Part shown: positions 17,947 through 26,779 of the stretch, in pieces
Layout of the letters: every line of letters starts with the position of its first letter
Position numbering within the stretch: the stretch's first letter is position 1
Origin: WJKQ01 sp043810515
GTDB taxonomy: Bacteria; Patescibacteriota; Gracilibacteria; UBA1369; LOWO2-01-FULL-3
Length of the DNA: 64,000 nucleotides
Direction: 5' to 3'
Assembly: GCA_043810515.1 (NCBI GenBank)
Contig: JBDRNZ010000001.1
Coordinates: forward strand, 9,205 to 73,204
Position numbers and translations under genes: made by a program
Notes under the pieces: generated by a model
Seen by the model: the letters and a program-made list of their open reading frames with translations, nothing else
What the model was told of the DNA's origin: nothing
The model's database searches: none

Positions 17947-19254
17947 TTATGTTCTAAAAAACAGATAAACGCTGCAGATAGCAAGAACGCCCAGAGTCAC
18001 GGGCAGCCCGAATTTGAGATATTCAATAAACGTAATATGTTCTCCTTCCTTCCTGGCCAGATCGACAGAGATTACATTTGCCGATGCGCCAATCAACGTT
18101 CCGTTGCCGCCCAGACAGGCGCCCAGTGAAAGGGCCCACCACAAAATCGAGGTATCCGTGCCCGGCAACTGTGTCTGTATGCCCATAATGACGGGAATCA
18201 TCACTGTAACAAAAGGAATGTTATCGAGAATCATCGAAACAATGCCCGAAACCCATAAAATTAACAGCGAAAGATAAAATATATTGGATGTGGAATTGGC
18301 GATAACAAGGCTCAGCTGCTGGAGAAGTCCTGTTTTTTCAATAGCGGCAACCATAATAAAAAGTCCGGCAAAGAAAAATAGAGTGGTCCATTCAACAGAT
18401 CGGAAAGCCTCATGAATATTGCTTCTTTTTGAGGTTATAAGTGCCAGCACAACTGCCGCCGTAAACGCGATCACATAGTTTGGAAGCCCGATATAGCTTT
18501 GCATCAAAAATCCCACAATGGTAAGGATCAGAACGGCTATGACCTTTATAACAAAATCCTTATGAAGGGTTTTTTTGACGAATTTATTCTTAATTTTTTT
18601 GATGATTACATTTGCAACGAAAAGCTCAACAAGATCCTTTGAAATCGGTTTTAATTTTTTCCAGCGCAAAACTATAAAAACCAGAAAGACAAAGATGCTC
18701 GCCAGAAGTATCGGGAACCACAGATTTGTGACAAAGGCCAGGAAATTAAGCCCCGTGGCACCACCTATGATGATATTCGGCGGATCACCGATAAGAGTCA
18801 AAGTTCCGCCGATATTTGAAAATATTATTTCCGCGAAGATATACGGCTTCGGATCTTTTCCCATTCCTCTGACGAGTTCAATAGTCAAAGGAACTATAAG
18901 GATCACAGTTGTTACATTATCCAAAAAAGCGGAAAAAACCGCCGTCAGTAAAGAGAAAAACAGAAAAATCGCAAGGGGATTCCCTTTTGTAAGCGCGGCG
19001 ATTTTTACGTTCAGCCATTCGAAAATACCGCTTTTTGATGCGATATTCACAAGAATCATCATTGCAAGCAAAAGAAGAATTGTTTCGAATTCTATAGCCT
19101 CAATAGCTTCTTCCGGCGAAAGTATACCGAGAATAACCATCGCAAGAGCCCCGATAAGCGCAATGAGGGATTTGTCAAAAACCTCGAAAACAATCAGGCC
19201 AAAAGCTAAAACGAAGATTCCAATAGCTAAATATGCATCCATAAATATGCTCAA
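17947..19254 (-). CDS. ArsB/NhaD-type ion permease
   Basis: This 435-residue integral membrane protein has about 11 hydrophobic segments. The motifs SAFLDNVTTVILIVPLT and SNIGGTLTLIGDPPNIIIG are typical of the ion-transporter superfamily containing ArsB arsenite exporters and NhaD sodium/proton antiporters; a second inverted half carries ILDNIPFVTVMIPV and GACLGGNGTLIGASANVI. No ars genes are adjacent, so sodium/proton or carboxylate exchange is at least as likely. It is followed by the eIF2B-like gene after 5 bp. Confidence 0.88.
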   Translation of the reverse strand: MSIFMDAYLAIGIFVLAFGLIVFEVFDKSLIALIGALAMVILGILSPEEAIEAIEFETILLLLAMMILVNIASKSGIFEWLNVKIAALTKGNPLAIFLFFSLLTAVFSAFLDNVTTVILIVPLTIELVRGMGKDPKPYIFAEIIFSNIGGTLTLIGDPPNIIIGGATGLNFLAFVTNLWFPILLASIFVFLVFIVLRWKKLKPISKDLVELFVANVIIKKIKNKFVKKTLHKDFVIKVIAVLILTIVGFLMQSYIGLPNYVIAFTAAVVLALITSKRSNIHEAFRSVEWTTLFFFAGLFIMVAAIEKTGLLQQLSLVIANSTSNIFYLSLLILWVSGIVSMILDNIPFVTVMIPVIMGIQTQLPGTDTSILWWALSLGACLGGNGTLIGASANVISVDLARKEGEHITFIEYLKFGLPVTLGVLAICSVYLFFRT

Positions 19255-19378
19255 AATAAATTTCTAGAGAATTCTACTCCTGGAATTGTTAATGTCCAGG
19301 AAAAAGCAAGTGGAAAAAGTGGCCGGTTTTTGAAAAATGGGATAATATGAAAACACAAAACTTTGTAACCACTCTTAT

Positions 19379-19744
19379 ATGCAGGTAACATTCTTCCAGA
19401 AGAATCTTTCCAAGCAGGAGGAGAGCGCTTTTGCCGACTACGTGAATCAGAAAACGGATGCGTTTGAAGGTCTGTTAAAGAAGTTTGCACCAGAGGCACA
19501 GCTGCTCAAAGCCTCGATTGAAAAATTTGACAAGCACGACGCCTACGAAGTGGAGTTTTACCTTACGTTGCCGATAAAATCTATGATTGCTCAGGAAGCG
19601 AGCCACACTATCAGAAAAGCAGTCGATCTTGCGGCGGACAGGCTTACGATTCAGATAAAAAAACACAAAGCTCACCTTACAAAAAATCGAACGCACAAAT
19701 CAATCCGTCAGGTTGAAGCGATGGAAAAGGAGAAAGTTTATTAA
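19379..19744 (+). CDS. hpf: Ribosome hibernation-promoting factor (HPF/RaiA family)
   Basis: A 121-residue protein of the S30AE family that binds the decoding region of 30S subunits in stationary phase. The beta-alpha-beta-beta-beta-alpha pattern is visible, ending with VDLAADRLTIQIKKHKAHLTKNR, the basic helix typical of the family. It is the short form without the long C-terminal dimerisation domain, although a short tail follows. The ATG is 19379. A bidirectional terminator follows. Confidence 0.85.
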   Translation: MQVTFFQKNLSKQEESAFADYVNQKTDAFEGLLKKFAPEAQLLKASIEKFDKHDAYEVEFYLTLPIKSMIAQEASHTIRKAVDLAADRLTIQIKKHKAHLTKNRTHKSIRQVEAMEKEKVY

Positions 19745-19764
19745 AGTCGCTACGCATACAACAA

Positions 19765-19798
19765 AAAGCGAAGCCAGGATATCCTAAGGCTTCGCTTT
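19765..19798. terminator. Bidirectional intrinsic terminator
   Basis: AAAGCGAAGCC (19765-19775) and GGCTTCGCTTT (19788-19798) form an 11-bp perfect stem between hpf (+) and a lipoprotein gene (-); A/T-rich flanks allow it to serve both. Confidence 0.85.
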
Positions 19799-19817
19799 AA
19801 TGTTTTATATTTGCTGA

Positions 19818-20033
19818 TTACTCTGCGTCTTCAGCAGTTTCGTCGACAGCTTCATCAGAAGCACTGTCGTCAGTGACAGCTGCATCCACAGCGGCGTCTG
19901 TCATTTCAGGCTCAACAACTGTTTCATCAGTAGTTGTGTCGGTTGCCTCTTCATCGCTCTTATCAAGCATGGAACATCCTGCGAATAGCAGAGTCATGCT
20001 GACCAGAGTCAATGTCAGGAATAGCTTTTTCAT
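19818..20033 (-). CDS. Small acidic lipoprotein
   Basis: The 71-residue product has a lipoprotein signal peptide with lipobox LFAGC (Cys at 20). The mature part is almost wholly Asp, Glu, Thr and Ala, with no recognisable fold. Composition resembles the C-terminal tail of the lipoprotein at 32009-32470, suggesting a shared type of acidic, probably disordered, surface tail. A promoter on the minus strand lies at 20081-20108. Confidence 0.75.
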   Translation of the reverse strand: MKKLFLTLTLVSMTLLFAGCSMLDKSDEEATDTTTDETVVEPEMTDAAVDAAVTDDSASDEAVDETAEDAE

Positions 20034-20080
20034 AAAATATTTACGTTAAAAAATACATATGTGTTAGCTACACGAAGCCC

Positions 20081-20108
20081 AGTATAGTTATTTTAGAAAA
20101 ATTGTAAA
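20081..20108 (-). promoter_or_regulatory. sigma70-type promoter of the small lipoprotein gene
   Basis: On the minus strand TTTACA (20108-20103), 16 bp, TATACT (20086-20081), about 48 bp before the ATG at 20033. Confidence 0.55.
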
Positions 20109-20142
20109 GCAAAAATTGCTTGTTTCGGCCAAAAATAATACA

Positions 20143-21360
20143 ATGATCACCATGAATAATAAATCCTTGATCGAAGGTGAAAAAATCGCAAGGAACTCGA
20201 TCATTAAGCTGGTGGGGCTGGGAGCTATAAAACTCATAGCCGGTATAATAACCGGAATGCACGTTATGATCGCGGACTCGATAAGCACTTTTGCTGATAC
20301 GCTAGGTGTTTTCGCGTCATACTTCGGCCTTAGAATGTCGCGAAAAAGTGCCACGCAGGGGTTCGAATATGGCTTTTATAAGATAGAAACATTTGCGGCT
20401 TTGCTAATTTCAGTCGGAACAATTTACGCGGGATACGCGATTTTAAAGGATGGCATAACAACTTTTTACTCTCCGTCTCAGGGGGAATATCGATATTTCG
20501 CCATTACGGCAACGATTCTGGCAATCATCCATTCGGCAAAACTTGCCAAAAAACTCGAAATTGCCGGTAAAAAGGTTAATTCATTGTCTTTGATGGCAAA
20601 TGCAAAGGATAAAAAAATGGACGTTTTTGCAGGTTTTATAATCCTTGTTTCAATAATTGCAAATTACAAACAAATACCCTACATAGAAGGAGTGGTCACT
20701 ATATTAATAGCGATATTGATCCTCAAAGTCGGCTTTTCCAGCAGCAAGGAATCATTATTTTTCCTGCTGGATTATTGGGACGACCCGCGTCTTATAAAAA
20801 GGATACGCATGGTTTTTGCGAAAGAGAAGGATCTGGTGCGCGGAGTCAAAAAACTTCGTCTTCGCCGTGCGGGAACATTTATCTTTGGAGAAGCATTTAT
20901 TGAGGTGGATCCATACAGCGGAATCGAGGATTTAAGGGAGGAACTGGAAATTTTGAAAAGAAATATTCTTGAACTGAATCCTTACATCAAGGATTTTTCC
21001 ATTTACACGCATATTTCAAAAGTAAATAAAGTAAAAATAGGCTTTCCTGTAAAAAAAGGAAAAGCTCTCTCCGCGCGTCTTGCATCGAATTTAAGGCAGA
21101 CAAAAGCATACGTTTTCGCTGACATCCGCAAAGGAAAGGTAAAGGCGTGGCATACGATTTCGCTGAAACCCGAGCTTAAAACCCCCGTAAAACTGGCTGA
21201 ATTCCTAAAGAATCAAAAAGCCAAAATAATAATCAACAGCAGACTCAATTCATTGATATATTATAATCTGAGAAAAGTTCATCACATTCTGATCTACCCC
21301 AATTTTTCCGACGCAAAAACGGTGGAACAAGCGTTAAAATTATTATTGATTGATATTTAA
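20143..21360 (+). CDS. Cation diffusion facilitator fused to a NifX-like domain
   Basis: The first 200 residues form a CDF transporter with about six membrane segments, IADSISTFADTLG (metal-site-type Asp motif, usually HSxxD) and a second AKDKKMDVFAG. A cytoplasmic metal-binding-like domain follows (about 210-290). Residues about 295-405 resemble the NifX/NifB-type dinitrogenase iron-molybdenum cofactor domain (KIGFPVKKGKALSARLASNL, KIIINSRLNSLIYYNLRKV). Such fusions are known in archaea and some bacteria. Substrate is unknown; iron, zinc or manganese are possible. I chose ATG 20143 (or 20152); a TTG at 20116 is also in frame. Its stop overlaps the aroD start by 1 bp. Confidence 0.82.
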   Translation: MITMNNKSLIEGEKIARNSIIKLVGLGAIKLIAGIITGMHVMIADSISTFADTLGVFASYFGLRMSRKSATQGFEYGFYKIETFAALLISVGTIYAGYAILKDGITTFYSPSQGEYRYFAITATILAIIHSAKLAKKLEIAGKKVNSLSLMANAKDKKMDVFAGFIILVSIIANYKQIPYIEGVVTILIAILILKVGFSSSKESLFFLLDYWDDPRLIKRIRMVFAKEKDLVRGVKKLRLRRAGTFIFGEAFIEVDPYSGIEDLREELEILKRNILELNPYIKDFSIYTHISKVNKVKIGFPVKKGKALSARLASNLRQTKAYVFADIRKGKVKAWHTISLKPELKTPVKLAEFLKNQKAKIIINSRLNSLIYYNLRKVHHILIYPNFSDAKTVEQALKLLLIDI

Positions 21361-21986
21361 TGATTTGTGTACCTGTTAAGAAAAGGGAAATCAATCTACT
21401 TTTGAAAAATCTCAAATCCGCCGGAAAGCTGGGCGACATCGTTGAGATATGGTTTGACAGGCTTGAAAACCTTGATGATTCGAACTTAAAAAAAATCTTT
21501 GCACGCAAACACACTCCGTTCATTTATAAACTTGAAAATCCTTCAAATATTAAAAAAATACTTCCGTACGGCGTGGAATTTATCGATCTGGACATCTCGA
21601 CCAAGCCCGAAATAATCAGATTGATTCGAAAAACAAGCCCTTCAACAAAAATCATCATGTCCTTTCACGACTTTAAGGCAACGCCGCCCTCTCAGGTTCT
21701 GAAAAAAATTGCAAAAAAGATGATTGAGGCCGGTGCGGATATTGTTAAAATCGCAGCTTATGCGAAAACTTTCCAAAACAGCCTGACAATGCTCGAATTT
21801 CTCTCGCATTTGTCGGAAAAAAACATAAAAGCGATTTGTCTCTGCATGGGAAAAGAGGGAAGAATAACAAGAGCCACTGGACACCTCTTTGGAAATTATC
21901 TAATGTATGCTCCGGTCCGTCTTTCCGATAGAACTGCGGAAGGGCAGATAACCGCCGAAAAATTAAAAAAGATAATATGGCTCTAA
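21360..21986 (+). CDS. aroD: 3-dehydroquinate dehydratase, type I
   Basis: It dehydrates 3-dehydroquinate to 3-dehydroshikimate via a Schiff base. The 208-residue TIM barrel is recognisable from EIWFDRLENL, IDLDI, MSFHDF (catalytic His), ADIVKIAAYA (Schiff-base Lys) and the end GRITRATGHLFGNYLMYA with RLSDRTAEGQITAEKL. It overlaps the upstream CDF gene by 1 bp and ychF by 10 bp. No other shikimate gene is in the window. The presence of a shikimate enzyme suggests more biosynthetic ability than in the most reduced CPR lineages. Confidence 0.93.
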   Translation: MICVPVKKREINLLLKNLKSAGKLGDIVEIWFDRLENLDDSNLKKIFARKHTPFIYKLENPSNIKKILPYGVEFIDLDISTKPEIIRLIRKTSPSTKIIMSFHDFKATPPSQVLKKIAKKMIEAGADIVKIAAYAKTFQNSLTMLEFLSHLSEKNIKAICLCMGKEGRITRATGHLFGNYLMYAPVRLSDRTAEGQITAEKLKKIIWL

Positions 21987-23071
21987 AAATTGGAATAGTA
22001 GGCCTGCCGAATGTTGGAAAATCAACGCTTTTCAATGCCTTGACGCGAACCAGGCTGGCCGAAGCCAAAAATTATCCGTTTTGCACCATCGAACCGAACG
22101 TCGGAGTTGTAGAAGTACCGGATCCGAGGCTCGATAAACTCGCGCAGACATCAAGCTCGGAAAAAGTAATTCCGGCCGCCATAGAATTCGTGGACATAGC
22201 GGGTCTGGTTGAGGGCGCGCATAAGGGAGAGGGGCTTGGTAATAAATTTTTGTCGAACATAAGAGAATGTGATGCCATAGGGCACGTGGTCAGAGCTTTT
22301 GAAGAGCCGAATGTGACGCACGTACACAGTCATATTGATCCAAAATTTGACAGGGAAATTATAGAATCGGAACTGCTTTTGGCCGATATTCAAACGCTTG
22401 AAAAACGGCTGGAAAAAGCTATATCGGATGCGAAATCAGGCGAAGCTGAGAAAAAAGAGTACGCAACTCTTTTGGGATATGTTATGGATAATCTCAAAAA
22501 AGGCGTGCTCGCCCACGACATTTCGTTGTCGGAAGAGGAAAAGGGACTGCTCAAAGACCTTCATCTTCTGACAATGAAGCCACATCTTTATATAATAAAT
22601 CTGCACGAAAGCGCCGTTGGCGACGTTGATAAACAGAAATTTGCGGAAATGATAGGAGTTGATAATCCTGAAAAAATAATACCGATCTGTGCAAAAGTGG
22701 AGGAGGAGCTCGGCGATTTCGACAGCGTCGAGGCCGCCGAATATCTGAAAACGCTCGGACTTAAGGAAACCGGCTTAAACGCGCTAATCCGCGCAGCCTA
22801 CGACAACCTCGGCCTGATTACGTTTTTTACATCCGGCGCCCAGGAAACCCGCGCCTGGACCGTCAACAAAGGACACTTTGCTCCAAAAGCGGCCGGCCGC
22901 ATCCACACCGACTTCGAAAAAGGATTTATAAAAGCCGAAGTCATTAATTGGGATGATTTTGTCAGTTCGGGCGGCGAAACAAAAGCTAAAGAAAAAGGGC
23001 TTATCCGACTTGAAGGAAAAGATTACGAAGTCAAAGACGGTGACGTGATGCATTTCAAGTTTTCAACCTAG
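21977..23071 (+). CDS. ychF: Ribosome-binding ATPase/GTPase YchF
   Basis: An Obg-family P-loop protein of 364 residues that binds ribosomes and prefers ATP in characterised members. The P-loop is GLPNVGKS (9-16), with DIAGLVEGAHKGEGLGNKFL (switch II) and the coiled-coil insert, then the C-terminal TGS domain (AWTVNKGHFAPKAAGRIHTDFEKGFIKAEV, residues about 290-345). The start overlaps aroD by 10 bp. The tail overlaps rel in a CTAG tetramer. Confidence 0.97.
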   Translation: MALKIGIVGLPNVGKSTLFNALTRTRLAEAKNYPFCTIEPNVGVVEVPDPRLDKLAQTSSSEKVIPAAIEFVDIAGLVEGAHKGEGLGNKFLSNIRECDAIGHVVRAFEEPNVTHVHSHIDPKFDREIIESELLLADIQTLEKRLEKAISDAKSGEAEKKEYATLLGYVMDNLKKGVLAHDISLSEEEKGLLKDLHLLTMKPHLYIINLHESAVGDVDKQKFAEMIGVDNPEKIIPICAKVEEELGDFDSVEAAEYLKTLGLKETGLNALIRAAYDNLGLITFFTSGAQETRAWTVNKGHFAPKAAGRIHTDFEKGFIKAEVINWDDFVSSGGETKAKEKGLIRLEGKDYEVKDGDVMHFKFST

Positions 23072-25383
23072 CTTATTTTTTTGAAAGTTAAAAAACTTTT
23101 GCCAAGAAACAGATAAAGAATCAAAACTTCAATTAAAATCGCCAGCCAGCTCAATTGAAAATTAAAGTAAAAATGTTCAAAAAGAAGCATTGAAACGGCA
23201 AGAACCGGAAGCCCGAAAACTATAATCCAGAAAAGTTTCTTTTTCCGCACAAACGGAAGATAATTTTTCACTATGTGGGTCGTGAAAAGAACAAGAAAAA
23301 AAATCACAAACAGCCCCGAATATATGACCACATCGGAAAAAATGCCGTTATCACCGATAACTCCCGTTTGTATAAGCCACCTGAATATTAACGGGTGAAA
23401 AATCCACGCAAAAATTGTAAAGGCCACGAGGGCGTATGAAATATACATCGCGCGGTTGGGAATTCTGTAAACGTACAAAATGCCGTCAATCTGCTCAAGC
23501 TCATCAAAGATATGTCCGACATTTTCAATATCACTCACAAAAACCTGCACATTAAAATACGCCTCCTTTTGTTTGGAATGGCTCCAGCCTTTAAGATACG
23601 TCATATCGATGGAATGTTTGTAAAAAACCTCCGAAACATCTCTGAGCAATCCAAAACGGTTCCTTGCTGCAACCTTTACGTTAACCTTTACGCCACGCTC
23701 CGAAGTGTCGCCTTGTTTCTTGATTGCTTTTGCGACATCTACCGCACGTATGTCGCCTTCCGCGATGTAAACATACAATTCCTCATAACCGCTGAACGTT
23801 TTTCTGAAGTTTTTAGTGAGCTGGGCGGAAATTTTTTTGAACGGAGTGTTCCCGATAAGTCCAAGACCTGATATGTCGAATTCTTTTTGTAGAATATTTC
23901 GACCCTCCTTTATCTTCTCGTTTTTATCCATCTTTTTCAGGTAGTCGTGAATAGTGTTCTTTGCAAGACTGGTTTTAGCGAAATTCATCCAGGAAATTGA
24001 AGGATTGAGGTCTTTATCTGTGATTATTTTTATAACATCCCCGGTTTTAAGAGGAGTATTTATGGGCATAACATTTCCGTTTATCTCTGATTTTGAAGCG
24101 TGGTTTCCGATATCGGCATTAATTACGTACGCAAAATCTATAACGGTCGCGCCTCTTGGAAGATCCACGGTTTCACCTTTTGGCGTAAAAACAAAAATTC
24201 TGTCCTGAAAAACATCATGTTTTAAATCCTCAAGAAAATCCCCGGAAGTTTTTTCCATTTTTTCCATTTCTATAATCTTATCAACCCAGGGAAGTCTGGT
24301 AGCATTGTCAATTTTCCCTTTATCCTTATTAAAGAAATTTGCAACAATTCCATATATTGACTCAAGATCCATTTCTTTTGTACGTATCTGGATATCAGTC
24401 AGAACGCCATCGATTCCAAAAACCATCGTATGCAGACTCTGGTACTTGTTGACTTTCGGACTTGCTATATAATCCTTAAATTTGTGGAGCTTTGGCGTAA
24501 AAAGTCCATGAACAACTCCAAGCGCTTCGTAGCAGTACGGAATGGTAGTCATAATAATTCTCACTGCGATCCTGGCTTCGAGCTCATTCGGCGTTTTACC
24601 TTTTGATAACAATTTTTTATGAATGGTATAAAGATTTTGTTTCCTCTCGGTAACCTCTGCTTTCAATCCTATTTTTTTGAATGATTGGGTGAGAATATTT
24701 ATAAATTTTATCAGAGCCGGCTTATTCTTTTCGTTTTTTAAATCGACAGCGGCTTTGAATTGGTTATATTCATCCGGGAAAAGGTACATAAAACAGAGAT
24801 CTTCGAGTTCGGATTTGAGATCCTGAATTCCAAGCAGATTTGCCAGAGGAACGAAGATTTCGAGCGTTTCCCGCGCGATTCTAAGCCGCTTTTCTTCTTC
24901 CGGAACATACTGAAGGGTGCGCATGTTGTGAAGACGGTCGGCAAGTTTGATTATGATGACGCGCAAATCTTTCGCGCTGTGCAGAAAAAGCTTTTTAAGG
25001 GATTCGATCTGCCTTTCCGGCATATTATTTTGATACTGGACTTTTGACAATTTAGTAATTCCATCAATCAAAAAAGCGACATCTTCGCCAAATACGCTTC
25101 TTACCTCATTTAAATCATGTTCGGTATCTTCAGGAACATCATGAAGCAGAGCGGCTATTAAAATATCCTCATCCGCGTGCAGTTTTGACAGAATTTCCAC
25201 TACCTTGACCGGATGAACCACGTAGGGAGTTTTACCATCCTTTCGGAGCTGGTTCCTGTGCGCGTTTTCCGAGAATTCAAAGGCTTTTCTGAACCTTTTT
25301 TTATCAAAATTAGGCAGATATTTACGTATTTCGCGTATAAGAGCCTCAATATCGAAATAGTTTTTGTAAATGGATTTTTCCAT
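23068..25383 (-). CDS. rel: RelA/SpoT-family (p)ppGpp synthetase/hydrolase with C-terminal membrane domain
   Basis: Controls the stringent response. From the ATG at 25383 it has 771 residues; an upstream ATG at 25413 is also in frame. The HD hydrolase domain is at about 40-190 (HPVKV, LLHDVPEDTEHD, KLADRLHNMRTL). The synthetase domain is at about 230-345 (DYIASPKVNKYQSLHT with the substrate-binding Tyr), TGS at 394-455 (IFVFTPKGETVDLPRGATVIDFAY) and ACT at 562-640. After the ACT domain come about 125 residues with four hydrophobic segments (644-765), which standard Rel proteins lack, so the protein is probably membrane-bound. Both catalytic domains look intact. Confidence 0.93.
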   Translation of the reverse strand: MEKSIYKNYFDIEALIREIRKYLPNFDKKRFRKAFEFSENAHRNQLRKDGKTPYVVHPVKVVEILSKLHADEDILIAALLHDVPEDTEHDLNEVRSVFGEDVAFLIDGITKLSKVQYQNNMPERQIESLKKLFLHSAKDLRVIIIKLADRLHNMRTLQYVPEEEKRLRIARETLEIFVPLANLLGIQDLKSELEDLCFMYLFPDEYNQFKAAVDLKNEKNKPALIKFINILTQSFKKIGLKAEVTERKQNLYTIHKKLLSKGKTPNELEARIAVRIIMTTIPYCYEALGVVHGLFTPKLHKFKDYIASPKVNKYQSLHTMVFGIDGVLTDIQIRTKEMDLESIYGIVANFFNKDKGKIDNATRLPWVDKIIEMEKMEKTSGDFLEDLKHDVFQDRIFVFTPKGETVDLPRGATVIDFAYVINADIGNHASKSEINGNVMPINTPLKTGDVIKIITDKDLNPSISWMNFAKTSLAKNTIHDYLKKMDKNEKIKEGRNILQKEFDISGLGLIGNTPFKKISAQLTKNFRKTFSGYEELYVYIAEGDIRAVDVAKAIKKQGDTSERGVKVNVKVAARNRFGLLRDVSEVFYKHSIDMTYLKGWSHSKQKEAYFNVQVFVSDIENVGHIFDELEQIDGILYVYRIPNRAMYISYALVAFTIFAWIFHPLIFRWLIQTGVIGDNGIFSDVVIYSGLFVIFFLVLFTTHIVKNYLPFVRKKKLFWIIVFGLPVLAVSMLLFEHFYFNFQLSWLAILIEVLILYLFLGKSFLTFKKIS

Positions 25384-25452
25384 ATGCCCACTCAAAAAGA
25401 ATGAGAAAAGCATGACATAAATTTTCCATTAAGTCAATTAGATGCTTCGCTA

Positions 25453-25481
25453 TTGATAAAATGGCAAAAAACCGCTATAAT
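25453..25481 (+). promoter_or_regulatory. sigma70-type promoter of the sortase gene
   Basis: TTGATA (25453-25458), 17 bp, TATAAT (25476-25481), 17 bp before the TTG start. AAGGA at 25484-25488 could act as a Shine-Dalgarno. Confidence 0.75.
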
Positions 25482-25497
25482 TTAAGGAAAAAATAAG

Positions 25498-26283
25498 TTG
25501 AGCGATATGCCCGAAGGGGAAAAAAGAAATATAAAAACAGTACTAAAAGATGCCTCAAGACAGATAATTGTGAGTGCGATCATTCTTGTGGTGGGTTTTT
25601 TGTTGCTGAATTGGTCCGCATATTACAAAATCATAAAAAACAAATACGAGGAATTTCGTGGCATCGAGAACCAAAGTCCCATGGAGGAGCTTGTTGAAGA
25701 CAAAAAAATATCTTACGATGAAAAAAATCTGGAGGCGAGCAGCAATCCCGAAATTCAGAAAAAAAATATTCCGCCTCTCGATATTGATATCGCGCCTAGC
25801 GATAATAGAATCATAATTCCGCGAATTGACCAGAATATACCAATCGTGAGAATAAGCAGTGAGAACCTTTTAAGACGCGATTTTAGTGCGCTTGAGAAAG
25901 AAATGCAGGAAGCGCTTAGAAGCGGCGTTGTGCATTATCCTGGGACAGCTTTACCCGGCCAAACGGGAAATGTCGTTATAACCGGCCATAGTTCGTATTT
26001 CCCATGGGATTCGGGAAGATTTAAAGACGTTTTTGCACTTCTGCACAACGTGGTTGAAGGCGACAGGATTGTTGTTTATAACGAACAAAAAAAACACGTT
26101 TACGAAGTCACGGAAATAAAAATCGTCCTGCCCTCGGATATTGATATATTAAAGCAGACGCCTGACGACAGACTTACTCTTGTCACCTGTACGCCGGTCG
26201 GAACAAATCTAAAAAGGCTTATAGTTATAGCAAAGCCGATCGATACAAGTTCAGTGGCCGCTGCACCAAAAATTCCAAGATAA
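25498..26283 (+). CDS. Sortase
   Basis: A membrane-bound cysteine transpeptidase that links proteins to the wall or to one another. The start is TTG at 25498, chosen because AAGGA sits 9 nt upstream; an ATG at 25507 is possible. The 261-residue protein has one N-terminal transmembrane segment (about 22-38), a linker, and the sortase barrel from about 105. Catalytic residues are H164 (TGHSSY), C231 (TLVTCTPVGTN) and R240. The TPVGTN-LKRLIV ending resembles class D/E enzymes. No LPXTG-type substrate is adjacent. Confidence 0.93.
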   Translation: MSDMPEGEKRNIKTVLKDASRQIIVSAIILVVGFLLLNWSAYYKIIKNKYEEFRGIENQSPMEELVEDKKISYDEKNLEASSNPEIQKKNIPPLDIDIAPSDNRIIIPRIDQNIPIVRISSENLLRRDFSALEKEMQEALRSGVVHYPGTALPGQTGNVVITGHSSYFPWDSGRFKDVFALLHNVVEGDRIVVYNEQKKHVYEVTEIKIVLPSDIDILKQTPDDRLTLVTCTPVGTNLKRLIVIAKPIDTSSVAAAPKIPR

Positions 26284-26284
26284 A

Positions 26285-26767
26285 TTAAAGATTTTTAAGA
26301 TTTTGAAGAAGGGCTTCCTCCTCGGATTCTTCAGTTTTATTGCTTTCGGTTTCTTCTTTACGGATTTCCTGAATTTTTTCTTTGAGCCGGGATTCGTCGA
26401 TCTCTTTGACCGCTTTTGCTCCCATTTTTGAGACCTCGCTTTCGTATTCACTATCAAGACGGCTTAGCTGTTCTTTCTCATTTACAAGAATATTTCTGAA
26501 TTTTACTATCTGCTCTTCAGTCATAATAGGCATTATCTGAAGCCAGTATTCACGCTCTTCTGCGTTCATGGACTCGGTTTCATAAATAAGTTTCACAAGA
26601 TCCGGAAATTTTTCCCTGACAAGCCGGGGGACTATATACTTCGCCTCCGCTTCTTTCATGTATTGCTCGGCGGATTTGTTTTTATCTACAACAACTCCCC
26701 CTGCCGATACCCCCCCGGTAGCTGTGGTCCCCGTGATTTGTGTTATTGGATCTGCCATTACTGCCAT
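26285..26767 (-). CDS. Conserved-looking hypothetical protein, acidic coiled coil
   Basis: I do not recognise this 160-residue protein. It has no signal peptide or membrane segment. The N-terminus is low-complexity Gly/Thr/Val. The middle (about 35-105) is predicted helical with EREYWLQIMPIMTEEQIVKFRNIL. The C-terminal third is charged Glu/Lys-rich and probably coiled coil. It lies 12 bp downstream of another unknown gene in the same direction, so the two likely form an operon opposite the sortase. Confidence 0.7.
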   Translation of the reverse strand: MAVMADPITQITGTTATGGVSAGGVVVDKNKSAEQYMKEAEAKYIVPRLVREKFPDLVKLIYETESMNAEEREYWLQIMPIMTEEQIVKFRNILVNEKEQLSRLDSEYESEVSKMGAKAVKEIDESRLKEKIQEIRKEETESNKTEESEEEALLQNLKNL

Positions 26768-26779
26768 TATATTGTTTTT

